Assembly (NCBI GenBank): GCA_009887135.1 | Contig: QXYA01000167.1 | Location: 2,078-17,417, forward strand | Direction of reading: 5' to 3' | DNA from: Candidatus Poseidoniales archaeon | GTDB taxonomy: Archaea; Thermoplasmatota; Poseidoniia; Poseidoniales; Poseidoniaceae | DNA: 15,340 nucleotides | In this document: positions 1 to 7,010 of the stretch, in pieces | Position numbering within the stretch: the stretch's first letter is position 1 | Layout: every line of letters begins with the position of its first letter | The notes under the pieces: generated by a model | The model's database searches: none | Seen by the model: the letters and a program-made list of their open reading frames with translations, nothing else | What the model was told of the DNA's origin: nothing | Made by a program: the position numbers and the translations under genes

Positions 1-1470
1 CATGATGAGCACGATGACCATGATGAGCACAATCACGCAGAAGCAATGGAAAAAATCGAACAAATCACAGGATGCCCTGAAGACACAGTAGTCTACATCT
101 ACGAACTTGAAGGAGGCGAATACGTTCTTGAATTCGAAACAGAAGAGGAGGATCACTCCACATTCGACATGGTTGCCCTAAAGATGGGTGGAGCACACGC
201 TCACCATGACCACGGCGAACATGATGACCATGCTGACGATGACCATGACGACCATGCTGATGACGACCACGGTGATGACCATGACGACCATGGTGATGAC
301 CATGACGAGGAGATGACTCCAGAAATGGCACTTGAAATGTTCGATATGAACAATGATAGCATGCTCTCCTGGGATGAATTCATGGACTCTATGGATGACG
401 ACCATGATGATCATGAATCCGATATGGTTTGCTATGACATGTCAACACACACAGTCGATATGACCTACACAAACCAAACTGATTGTGAAGCTGCTGGATT
501 GATGTGGACTGAATCAAGTGGACATGATGACCATGATGAAGAAGAAATCTATCAAGCAATATGGAACGAATCCGATACTGACATGGACGGTAACCTCTCC
601 GTAACTGAACTCGAACACTTCATCCACGAAATGGAAGAATTGGATAGAGAAGAAGGCGTTGGATACGCTGTTATTCACATCGAAGCGGAAGGCCAATATG
701 GATTCGCAATTCCACACGACGTTGAGATGTTTATTCTCTCAGAAGGCGATGGACACGAAGGTCATGATGACCATGGTGATGACCATGACGATCACGCTGG
801 TGATGACCATGACGATCACGCTGGTGATGACCATGCTGGTGACGACCATGCTGGTGATGACCATGACGATCATGACGACCACGCTGGTGATGACCATGAC
901 GACCACGGTGATGAAGAAGCACTTGCGTATGACCCACACAGCTGGCTCGACCCTGTTGCATTCAAGGCACAAGCCAGTTTCGTACTAGAAGAACTCAAGA
1001 AGGCTTATCCAGACCTTGCTGACACTTTCCAGTCCAATGCGGATGCATTCATGATGAGTCTCGACAAGATCGATACTGAATACAAGGCTGCTTTCGGTGA
1101 TGGTGGAACATGCGCCAAGAACTCTGTTGCTGCTAACCACAACGCATACGCCTACATCGCATACCGCTATGATATCGAATTCGTGACAGTTCACGGACTT
1201 GATCCTGAAGGCGAGCCAAGTGCTGCTGATATCGCAAAGGTTGTTGAGAAGATTGGAAGTGATGAAATTACCGTCCTCTTCGTAGAAGAATACACTGACG
1301 TTACTGCAGTAAACAGCATTATGGATCAAACCAAGTCATCAACAATGCCTGATGGCGTTTCGGTCTTGACACTGTACACAATGGAACTTCCACCTAAGGA
1401 TTCAAATGAGGATTATTTGTCCTTAATGCAGAAGAATCTTGACAATCTAAAGACTGGATTGAGCTGTTAA
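1..1470 (+). CDS. znuA: Zinc/manganese ABC transporter substrate-binding protein (ZnuA/TroA-like), His/Asp-rich with EF-hands, 5' partial
   Basis: This is the metal-capturing extracellular component of a ZnuABC-type importer. The frame is open back to base 1 (the first codons read His-Asp-Glu-His), so the gene starts upstream and the ATG at 46 is internal. Numbered from that Met, residues 294-474 match the C-terminal lobe of the ZnuA family: DPHSWLDP at 296-303 (metal-ligand His298), NHNAYAY at 364-370 (His365), and a helix ending in NLDNLKTGL. The usual LDPLG motif carrying the last ligand is not evident; YTMEL stands there. Before this lobe lies a huge insertion where ZnuA normally has a short His-rich loop: His/Asp tracts (51-86, 120-123, 160-163, 237-288), two EF-hand loops (100-111 and 177-188), and a Cys129-Cys147 module. 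The signal peptide and N-lobe must be upstream. The ATPase and permease follow, which supports the transport role. The family is clear; zinc rather than manganese is inferred from the histidines. Confidence 0.88.
   Translation, partial: HDEHDDHDEHNHAEAMEKIEQITGCPEDTVVYIYELEGGEYVLEFETEEEDHSTFDMVALKMGGAHAHHDHGEHDDHADDDHDDHADDDHGDDHDDHGDDHDEEMTPEMALEMFDMNNDSMLSWDEFMDSMDDDHDDHESDMVCYDMSTHTVDMTYTNQTDCEAAGLMWTESSGHDDHDEEEIYQAIWNESDTDMDGNLSVTELEHFIHEMEELDREEGVGYAVIHIEAEGQYGFAIPHDVEMFILSEGDGHEGHDDHGDDHDDHAGDDHDDHAGDDHAGDDHAGDDHDDHDDHAGDDHDDHGDEEALAYDPHSWLDPVAFKAQASFVLEELKKAYPDLADTFQSNADAFMMSLDKIDTEYKAAFGDGGTCAKNSVAANHNAYAYIAYRYDIEFVTVHGLDPEGEPSAADIAKVVEKIGSDEITVLFVEEYTDVTAVNSIMDQTKSSTMPDGVSVLTLYTMELPPKDSNEDYLSLMQKNLDNLKTGLSC
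196..303 (+). repeat. First His/Asp-rich coding repeat tract
   Basis: In-frame low-complexity repeat of GAY-GAY-CAY codons (Asp-Asp-His) with Ala, Gly and Glu interruptions, coding for about a dozen histidines. Related short units lie at bases 1-45, at about 400-414 and at about 523-537. It is an integral part of the metal-binding protein, not a separate element. Confidence 0.8.
343..378 (+). other. EF-hand calcium-binding loop 1 (coding motif)
   Basis: Codes for DMNNDSMLSWDE, which fits the 12-residue EF-hand loop: Asp1, Asn3, Asp5, hydrophobic at 8 and Glu12. Met replaces a common residue at position 7, where only the backbone carbonyl binds. A short helix-like segment precedes it (TPEMALEMF). 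It lies inside the substrate-binding protein. Confidence 0.75.
574..609 (+). other. EF-hand calcium-binding loop 2 (coding motif)
   Basis: Codes for DTDMDGNLSVTE, a textbook EF-hand loop: Asp1, Asp3, Asp5, Gly6, Leu8, Ser9, Glu12. It is flanked by predicted helices (EEEIYQAIWNES before, LEHFIHEMEEL after). It is the better of the two loops and makes calcium binding by this metal-transport protein credible. Confidence 0.85.
754..912 (+). repeat. Second His/Asp-rich coding minisatellite
   Basis: About 53 codons built from DDH and AGDDH units, with 14 histidines. At DNA level it is a short tandem array of 9- to 24-base units, such as GCTGGTGATGACCAT variants, so copy number may vary by slippage. 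The units keep the reading frame because they are multiples of three. Antisense open frames over this stretch are by-products of its composition. Confidence 0.8.
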
Positions 1471-1499
1471 ACAGAATCTGAAAATAAGGAGTTGGACCA

Positions 1500-1601
1500 A
1501 TGCACGTAGTGGACACTATACCAATCATCTTTGTTTCTGTTGTTTTCCTCTTCATAGGGGTTAAGTTGATGACGGGGACACGAAGAGTCCGTAATACCTG
1601 A
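1500..1601 (+). CDS. 33-residue single-pass membrane microprotein in the znu operon
   Basis: A short open frame too small for most gene callers: ATG at 1500, TGA at 1599-1601, 33 residues. AAGGAG at 1486-1491 lies eight bases before the ATG, as good a ribosome binding site as the neighbours have. The protein starts with a short polar head (MHVVDT), then an uninterrupted hydrophobic stretch of about 15 residues from IPIIF to FIGV, then a basic tail with Lys22, Arg28, Arg29 and Arg31, as expected for a single transmembrane helix with its C-terminus inside. It sits 29 bases after the binding-protein gene and 47 bases before the ATPase gene, on the same strand. I do not recognise a family. It could be a small subunit or regulator of the importer; translation is unproven. 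Confidence 0.55.
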   Translation: MHVVDTIPIIFVSVVFLFIGVKLMTGTRRVRNT

Positions 1602-1648
1602 GCACGTTTGTGGGTGTTTTAGTCTACCAACTGCTCTGAGGTGATTAC

Positions 1649-2440
1649 TTGAGCGATTCGACCCCGAGCCCAAAGAAGATTTGGAACCCTACAGTGGTTT
1701 CCATTGAAGGGCTCTATGTTACTCGATCAGGGAAACGTGTATTGGAGAATATTGATCTCGAAATCGCCAAAGGAGAGTTCGTTGGTATCGTAGGACCGAA
1801 CGGTGGTGGAAAAACTACTCTTCTGATGACGATTCTAGGTATCTTAAATTCAACAAAAGGAAAGATTGAGGTCTTTGGAGTCAATCCTTATCCAACTAAT
1901 TTTCGTGGGGAAGTAGGATGGGTCTCCCAGACTGCAGCCAACATTCCAACAAAGATGCGTATGACGGTCAGGGAACTGATTTCCATGGGAACTGTCTCTC
2001 GAATCGAATTGTTTCCTTCCCGCTCAAAGAAAAAGCGAGAACGAATAGAGAAGGCGATGGAATTAACAGGAATTTCACATCTTGCAGACAAAGACATAGC
2101 TCGATTGTCTGGTGGAGAACGCCAGAGGGCAGTCATTGGTCGCGCTCTTGCGTCCGATGCTGAAGTGCTTATTTTTGATGAACCTCTTGTAAACGTTGAT
2201 CGTAATGCACGAAATGGAATTTTGAAATTACTCGACACACTTTGTCATGAACAAGAGAAAACCTTGCTCCTGGTCTCACACGACATGGCAGCAATTCGAC
2301 AATCTGCTCACCGTGTCGTTTACCTTGATGGGAGCATTCAATACGATGGGCATCCCGATTATCTTCCTGATTTGATTGATCTCGCAGGCTTACGAGGGAT
2401 TAAACACGTCCATCAAACAGATGACCAGGAGGAAGAATGA
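1649..2440 (+). CDS. znuC: Metal ABC transporter ATP-binding protein (ZnuC-like)
   Basis: ATPase subunit of the zinc/manganese importer, acting at the cytoplasmic face of the membrane. All ABC motifs are present in 263 residues: Walker A GPNGGGKTT at 49-57, Q-loop Gln94, signature LSGGERQ at 153-159, Walker B VLIFDEP at 173-179 and switch His211. The usual DEPTAGVD is DEPLVNVD here. The start is TTG at 1649, supported by GAGGTG at 1638-1643 five bases upstream. The C-terminal tail, after about residue 250, is acidic with two histidines (HVHQTDDQEEE). Its stop overlaps the permease start by four bases (ATGA), which indicates translational coupling. The family assignment is firm; the metal is inferred from the neighbours. 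Confidence 0.93.
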   Translation: MSDSTPSPKKIWNPTVVSIEGLYVTRSGKRVLENIDLEIAKGEFVGIVGPNGGGKTTLLMTILGILNSTKGKIEVFGVNPYPTNFRGEVGWVSQTAANIPTKMRMTVRELISMGTVSRIELFPSRSKKKRERIEKAMELTGISHLADKDIARLSGGERQRAVIGRALASDAEVLIFDEPLVNVDRNARNGILKLLDTLCHEQEKTLLLVSHDMAAIRQSAHRVVYLDGSIQYDGHPDYLPDLIDLAGLRGIKHVHQTDDQEEE

Positions 2441-3351
2441 TGGCGATCAGTGAACCATTGGTTGAATTCCTCGGCTTTTTCCTTGAACTACTTGCACCGA
2501 TTATGCCAGGGGATACATTCCCTGCATTCTTTGAAATGGAAATGTTTCAACGTGCCCTCATTGCTGCATTCCTTGTCACTATCGTTGCAGGATTCTATGG
2601 CTCATTTTTGCTGATGAGAAATCTTGCTCTTATGGGAGATGGTCTCGCTCACGTTTCTTTTGGTGGTGTTGCAATCGGTATCGTTCTAGGTGCAGCCGCT
2701 CCCCTTTGGTATGCTCTTGTGTTCAGTATTATAGCAGCGATTATGATTCATGAATTACAGGAACGTGATTTGCTTACAGGTGATGCCTCGATTGCGATTT
2801 TCCTTACGGGGATGCTTGCTCTTGGTCTCGTCGTGCTTCGCATTTGGGGCGGTGGAGTTACTTCAGACATCGAAGGATACCTCTTTGGAAATCTCTTGCT
2901 TATCGACTATGATGATCTCGACCTCATCCTCATTGTCTGTGTCCTAAGCCTTGGTTCACTGTTCGTATTACACGATGCCCTTCTTGCTACAACAATCGAT
3001 GCCGTTGCTGCACGTGTCCAAGGCCTCCCAGTTCGTTGGATTGGTCTTTGGTTTAGCGTAACAATAGCGGCGATCGTTGTGTCAATGGTGCAGGTGATTG
3101 GAACATTACTCGTTACTGCACTTCTCGTCACCCCTGCTGCAACCGCTCAACTGATTGGTAAGAGTTACAGAAGTTGCATCATATGGACACAGATTTTTGG
3201 ACTTTCTTCTGTCATCTTAGGTATCTACTTTTCATCTGAATTGGAAACAGGTAGCGGATCAATGATTGCGCTGGTTTCTGCTATCATCTTCGCATTTGTA
3301 CTCATTGGTCGTTCCATTTACAATCAATCCATGAATAATCTCAACCCCTGA
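2437..3351 (+). CDS. znuB: Metal ABC transporter permease (ZnuB-like, ABC-3 family)
   Basis: Membrane channel of the importer. The 304-residue protein is strongly hydrophobic, with about eight or nine transmembrane segments (roughly 39-60, 70-88, 90-106, 117-136, 163-182, 203-240 as two, 250-267, 273-292). ABC-3 hallmarks are visible: MGDGLAHVSFGG at 66-77, which corresponds to the D-x-x-S/A-H coupling region; GTLLVTALLVTPAATAQL at 222-239; and GSGSMIALVSA near the end. About 35 residues precede the first core helix, longer than usual, and form a hydrophobic or amphipathic segment. Two starts compete: ATG 2437, overlapping the ATPase stop, and ATG 2440. AGGAGG at 2427-2432 is four bases from the first and seven from the second, so 2440 may be the real one. 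Confidence 0.92.
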   Translation: MMAISEPLVEFLGFFLELLAPIMPGDTFPAFFEMEMFQRALIAAFLVTIVAGFYGSFLLMRNLALMGDGLAHVSFGGVAIGIVLGAAAPLWYALVFSIIAAIMIHELQERDLLTGDASIAIFLTGMLALGLVVLRIWGGGVTSDIEGYLFGNLLLIDYDDLDLILIVCVLSLGSLFVLHDALLATTIDAVAARVQGLPVRWIGLWFSVTIAAIVVSMVQVIGTLLVTALLVTPAATAQLIGKSYRSCIIWTQIFGLSSVILGIYFSSELETGSGSMIALVSAIIFAFVLIGRSIYNQSMNNLNP

Positions 3352-3377
3352 AGCCATTCACTTGTAATGGAAGGTTG

Positions 3378-3782
3378 ATGAACCCAATCGGCTGTATTGG
3401 AATTATGAACCCTCTTGTTACATCTTTGCTTGAATTTAATGAAGCCTTTGAAATCCCGAAACTCGATGCACCAGGTCTTGGTCCTGACGAATTAATCGAG
3501 TTGAGAATTAAACTCCTGATGGAAGAAGTCCAAGAGTACGCAGAAGCTGCTCGAGCAGGCGATCTTGTCGAAGTCCTGGATGCTTTAGCAGATATCGGCT
3601 ATATTCTTGCTGGAACCATCATCAATCATGGTATGCAAGACATCTATGATGATGCCTTTAACGAAGTACATCGAAGCAATATGGCGAAACTCGTCGATGG
3701 TAAAGTCATACGAAGAGAAGATGGGAAGGTGCTCAAGCCAGAAGGATGGCAGCCACCTCAACTTGCACAGTTTTTGCAATGA
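3378..3782 (+). CDS. MazG/PRA-PH-like nucleoside triphosphate pyrophosphohydrolase
   Basis: A small all-alpha NTP pyrophosphohydrolase of the MazG/HisE-like superfamily. Such enzymes remove pyrophosphate from nucleoside triphosphates, often damaged or excess ones. The metal-binding acidic motif is clear: EExxE at residues 49, 50 and 53 (MEEVQEYAE), then ExxDxxxD at 65, 68 and 72 (EVLDALAD). The C-terminal part, with a DAFNEVHRSNMAKL stretch and KVLKPEGWQPP, is typical of the phosphoribosyl-ATP-pyrophosphohydrolase-like branch. No his genes are nearby, so histidine synthesis is not implied. The start is uncertain: TTG 3375, ATG 3378 (GGAAGG just upstream) or ATG 3405; conservation begins only after about residue 13. 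It lies 26 bases after the permease gene. Confidence 0.75.
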   Translation: MNPIGCIGIMNPLVTSLLEFNEAFEIPKLDAPGLGPDELIELRIKLLMEEVQEYAEAARAGDLVEVLDALADIGYILAGTIINHGMQDIYDDAFNEVHRSNMAKLVDGKVIRREDGKVLKPEGWQPPQLAQFLQ

Positions 3783-3812
3783 ATTCATCAATACCTTCCG
3801 TGTGGGGATAGT

Positions 3813-4547
3813 ATGACCTCTCGTCCAGTTGCCCTCGTAACAGGCGGAGGAAGGGGTATTGGAGCCGCTATTAGCCATCGATTGGCTGCTGATGGCTATG
3901 ATGTTCTTCTCACCTACAATACGTCCTCTAAACCAGCGGAAATGGTCGTTGATGAAATCCGTAACTCCGGTGGAGATGCATTAGCAGTCAAGGTTGACTG
4001 TTCCGATGATGGTGAAGTTGGCCTTTTGGGAATCCATCCATGGATGCATCGGACCATTGAAGCATTGATTCTCAACCATGGGACATACGATCGTGTTCCT
4101 GCCCAAGAAATGACAATGGAACAACTGAGACATACGATGAAAGCGAACTTCGAGGGTGCAGTCAATGTTTGGAAAGTGGTCCAACCACACCTAGCGCCTC
4201 AAGCCAGCATGGTCGTGGTCAGTTCTCAACTTGCAACCCGTGGTTCACCACATGGTGCTGATTATGCTGCTTCAAAGGCTGCTCTAAGCACATGGGCACG
4301 TTCTCTTGCTCTTGCTGTAGGCCCGGAAGGAAAGCGAGTCAACGTTCTTGCTCCTGGCTATGTCGATACGGATATTCTCGCTGGCGATTCCGATGAGAAA
4401 CGAAATCAACGTATCCAAGAAGTGCCATTGAAACGAATCGGAACAGGTGAAGACATGGCTTCTATCGTCTCTTTCTTACTGAGTAATGATGCTGCATACA
4501 TCACTGGTTCTGTCCTCCATGCCAATGGTGGATTGTATCTTCCTTAG
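3813..4547 (+). CDS. Short-chain dehydrogenase/reductase, FabG-like
   Basis: A classical SDR of 244 residues, the usual length, expected to be a cytosolic NAD(P)(H)-dependent oxidoreductase. Visible motifs are the cofactor glycine signature TGGGRGIG at 10-17, Asn112 (MKANF), catalytic Ser138, Tyr151 and Lys155 (YAASK), PGYVDTD after the active site, and a C-terminal ANGG. The usual NNAG motif is reduced to LNHG at 87-90. Residues 60-80 are shorter and odder than in FabG. GGGGA about five bases before the ATG may serve as ribosome binding site. The substrate cannot be read from the sequence: 3-oxoacyl-ACP reductase is the nearest named relative, but archaea of this kind lack standard fatty-acid synthesis, so another ketone or alcohol is possible. 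Confidence 0.85.
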   Translation: MTSRPVALVTGGGRGIGAAISHRLAADGYDVLLTYNTSSKPAEMVVDEIRNSGGDALAVKVDCSDDGEVGLLGIHPWMHRTIEALILNHGTYDRVPAQEMTMEQLRHTMKANFEGAVNVWKVVQPHLAPQASMVVVSSQLATRGSPHGADYAASKAALSTWARSLALAVGPEGKRVNVLAPGYVDTDILAGDSDEKRNQRIQEVPLKRIGTGEDMASIVSFLLSNDAAYITGSVLHANGGLYLP

Positions 4548-4583
4548 ACGCATGTTCTTGAAGGGTTGCCATCAAGGACAACC

Positions 4584-7010
4584 ATGACCGAGACGTGGGA
4601 TGACGATGGTGCCTTCGAGCACATCGCAGACCAAGAAATCTCAGAAATCGACTTACAGGAGCGTGACCCTTTTGATTTATCTAAAGCATTGGAAGGTGCT
4701 GCCCTGGAACATCTCCACCCTTCAGTAAAGCGATTTAATCTTCACAGTGAATTCGAACCTTCTGGAGATCAACCGAAAGCCATTGAAATGCTTATGGATC
4801 AACTCGAAAATGGACAAGAGCGTTGTATCATGCTCGGTGTTACAGGAAGCGGGAAGACCTTCGCTATGGCAAATCTGATCGAACGATTGAACATTCCAAC
4901 ACTCATTCTCAGTCACAACAAGACACTTGCTCGACAATTGTATCATGAAGTTGCAGGCTACTTCCCAGAGAATGCTGTTGAATACTTCGTTTCTCACTAC
5001 GATTACTATCAACCTGAAGCATACCTTGCCAAGAGGGATTTATACATTGACAAAGAGATGTCAATCAATGAACGAATTGAACAAGAACGCTTTGCAGCAG
5101 TTGCAAGTTTAGTCAGTCGTCCAGACTGTGTCATCGTCTCCTCCGTATCGTGTATTTATGGTCTAAATCCACCTGAAACATTTCTTGAACATCACGTTCG
5201 TGTTCATCGAGGACAACAGATTGAACCAACTGATTTGATTCGAGAATTGGTTGGATTACAATACACTCGAACAACGACTGACCTTTCCAGAGGCGAATGT
5301 CGACTTCGTGGAGAAGTCCTCGATGTATGGATGCCTTCCCGTGATGATCCTTTGCGAATTCGTTTCGATTTAGATGGAGTCACTGATGTCCATGTATGCG
5401 ATCCTGTTTCTTGGGAGATTTTAGACACCCTCGATGAGGCTTGGATTCATCCGAAGGAATTCTTCATGACCAGTGAAGATCGTTTCGAAAGTGCCCTTGA
5501 GAGTATTGAAACAGAAATGGAATTGCGCTTGACTGAGTTTGCAATGGCTGGACGCACTCTTGAGCAACATCGACTTGAACAGCGTACTAAGTACGACCTT
5601 GAGATGCTGCGTGAGATTGGACATTGTCAAGCAATTGAGAACTATTCCTTGCATTTTGATGGTCGTGAGCCTGGTGAACGGCCGTATTGTTTACTCGATT
5701 TCTTTTCGGCATGTGCTCGCCAGTTCCATGGGGATCCGAAGAAATTCCTTGTTATCATGGATGAATCTCACGTAACGCTTCCACAAGTTGGTGGCATGTA
5801 TTTTGGTGATAAATCAAGGAAGGACAGCCTGATTGAGCACGGATTCCGCTTACCAACAGCTGCGGACAACCGTCCACTGAAGATGCCTGAATTCCAACAT
5901 CTTGTTCCACAAATGGTCTACGTCTCTGCGACTCCTGGTGAACGTGAACTACGACACTTGTGTGAGATTACTGGCCAAAAGGTTCCACTTGGGCTTGAAC
6001 ACGTTGCCTCAGCAGGTGGGGCAAAACCAGCTCATGCAAAGGCCAAGAAGCATCCTGATGCAGAAACGATGTACGATTTACTTCTCAACATCCAAGGCAT
6101 TGCTAAAATGGAATTGCGACCAACCGGCTTACTTGATCCGAACATCGAAGTTCGCCCAACAGAAGGGCAAATCGCTGATCTTCTTTCTGAAATAAACCTT
6201 CGAATCGAACGCAAAGAGCGGACACTGGTCACAGTATTGACCATCAAATTTGCAGAAGAAGTTGCGGAATATCTGAATCGAATGGGCGTTAAAGCACATC
6301 ATTTGCACTCTGAAATCGATACCATCGAGCGTACTGAAATTCTCAATGCCTTACGTATTGGACACATCGATGTTGTTGTTGGAATCAATCTTCTACGAGA
6401 AGGATTAGATATTCCTGAAGTAAGTCTCGTAGCTATCTTTGATGCTGATCGTCAAGGATTCCTACGAAATGAACGATCATTGCTGCAAACCATTGGACGT
6501 GCAGCACGAAATGAAAATGGGCGTGTGCTCCTGTATGCGAATGGAATGAGTCCTGCTATGGAAGCGAGTATTCGTCAGACGCTTGAGCGAAGAGTACGAC
6601 AAAATGCCCATAATGAGAAGCATGGAATCACTCCTAAGACCATCATCAAGGCCTTACCGCAAATGGGTTCTGAATCTGAAGATCTTATTGCTGGGACATC
6701 CACAACATCGGATGGAAAACGTCGATTGGTCGCTAAGAAAGGTGGTCGAAAGGATGGGGATTGGGCTTCGAAACTGAATTTAGGTGCTGGGGCTTGGGCT
6801 CATAGCGAAACAAAAACTCCAATTGAAAATTCAAAAATTCAATTGACTTATGATGAGCCAGATGATGTCAAATCATCGCTCACACCTGAGCAACGAATGG
6901 ATTTGCTTGCAGAATTGAAATCTGCAATGAAAGAGGCTGCAAAACAACTCGATTTCGAAGAAGCTGCACGTTTGCGTGATCGTATTTACGAACTTGAACA
7001 ATCGATGTAA
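4584..7010 (+). CDS. uvrB: Excinuclease ABC subunit UvrB
   Basis: Damage-verifying helicase-like subunit of nucleotide excision repair; it receives DNA from UvrA and recruits UvrC. From ATG 4584 (808 residues): a non-conserved acidic leader of about 50 residues, then the core from FNLHSEFEPSGDQPKAIE. Walker A GVTGSGKT is at 85-92, the beta-hairpin motif YYQPEAY at 141-147, DESH box at 393-396, SATPG at 448-452, RPTGLLDP from 512, QTIGRAAR at 635-642 and a C-terminal UVR domain at about 775-808, where UvrC docks. It is longer than typical UvrB (about 670) because of the leader, an insertion at about 461-505 and a longer linker before the UVR domain. TTG 4566 is an alternative start, but AAGGA five bases before ATG 4584 favours the latter. 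UvrABC in archaea is considered acquired from bacteria. Confidence 0.95.
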   Translation: MTETWDDDGAFEHIADQEISEIDLQERDPFDLSKALEGAALEHLHPSVKRFNLHSEFEPSGDQPKAIEMLMDQLENGQERCIMLGVTGSGKTFAMANLIERLNIPTLILSHNKTLARQLYHEVAGYFPENAVEYFVSHYDYYQPEAYLAKRDLYIDKEMSINERIEQERFAAVASLVSRPDCVIVSSVSCIYGLNPPETFLEHHVRVHRGQQIEPTDLIRELVGLQYTRTTTDLSRGECRLRGEVLDVWMPSRDDPLRIRFDLDGVTDVHVCDPVSWEILDTLDEAWIHPKEFFMTSEDRFESALESIETEMELRLTEFAMAGRTLEQHRLEQRTKYDLEMLREIGHCQAIENYSLHFDGREPGERPYCLLDFFSACARQFHGDPKKFLVIMDESHVTLPQVGGMYFGDKSRKDSLIEHGFRLPTAADNRPLKMPEFQHLVPQMVYVSATPGERELRHLCEITGQKVPLGLEHVASAGGAKPAHAKAKKHPDAETMYDLLLNIQGIAKMELRPTGLLDPNIEVRPTEGQIADLLSEINLRIERKERTLVTVLTIKFAEEVAEYLNRMGVKAHHLHSEIDTIERTEILNALRIGHIDVVVGINLLREGLDIPEVSLVAIFDADRQGFLRNERSLLQTIGRAARNENGRVLLYANGMSPAMEASIRQTLERRVRQNAHNEKHGITPKTIIKALPQMGSESEDLIAGTSTTSDGKRRLVAKKGGRKDGDWASKLNLGAGAWAHSETKTPIENSKIQLTYDEPDDVKSSLTPEQRMDLLAELKSAMKEAAKQLDFEEAARLRDRIYELEQSM

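Noticed and set aside
65..414. Several antisense open frames over the first His/Asp tract
   Set aside because: They arise from the repeated GAT-GAC-CAT codons, have low-complexity Met/Val/Ile or His/Arg products, and lie opposite a clear gene.
1..912. The tandem DNA repeats as a CRISPR array
   Set aside because: There are no regular repeats with unique spacers; units are 9-24 bases, contiguous and in frame with a protein.
659..988. Alternative plus-strand frame rich in Met/Thr over the second repeat
   Set aside because: It is the shifted reading of the same repeat; the product is a low-complexity artefact and the main frame is confirmed by the ZnuA lobe.
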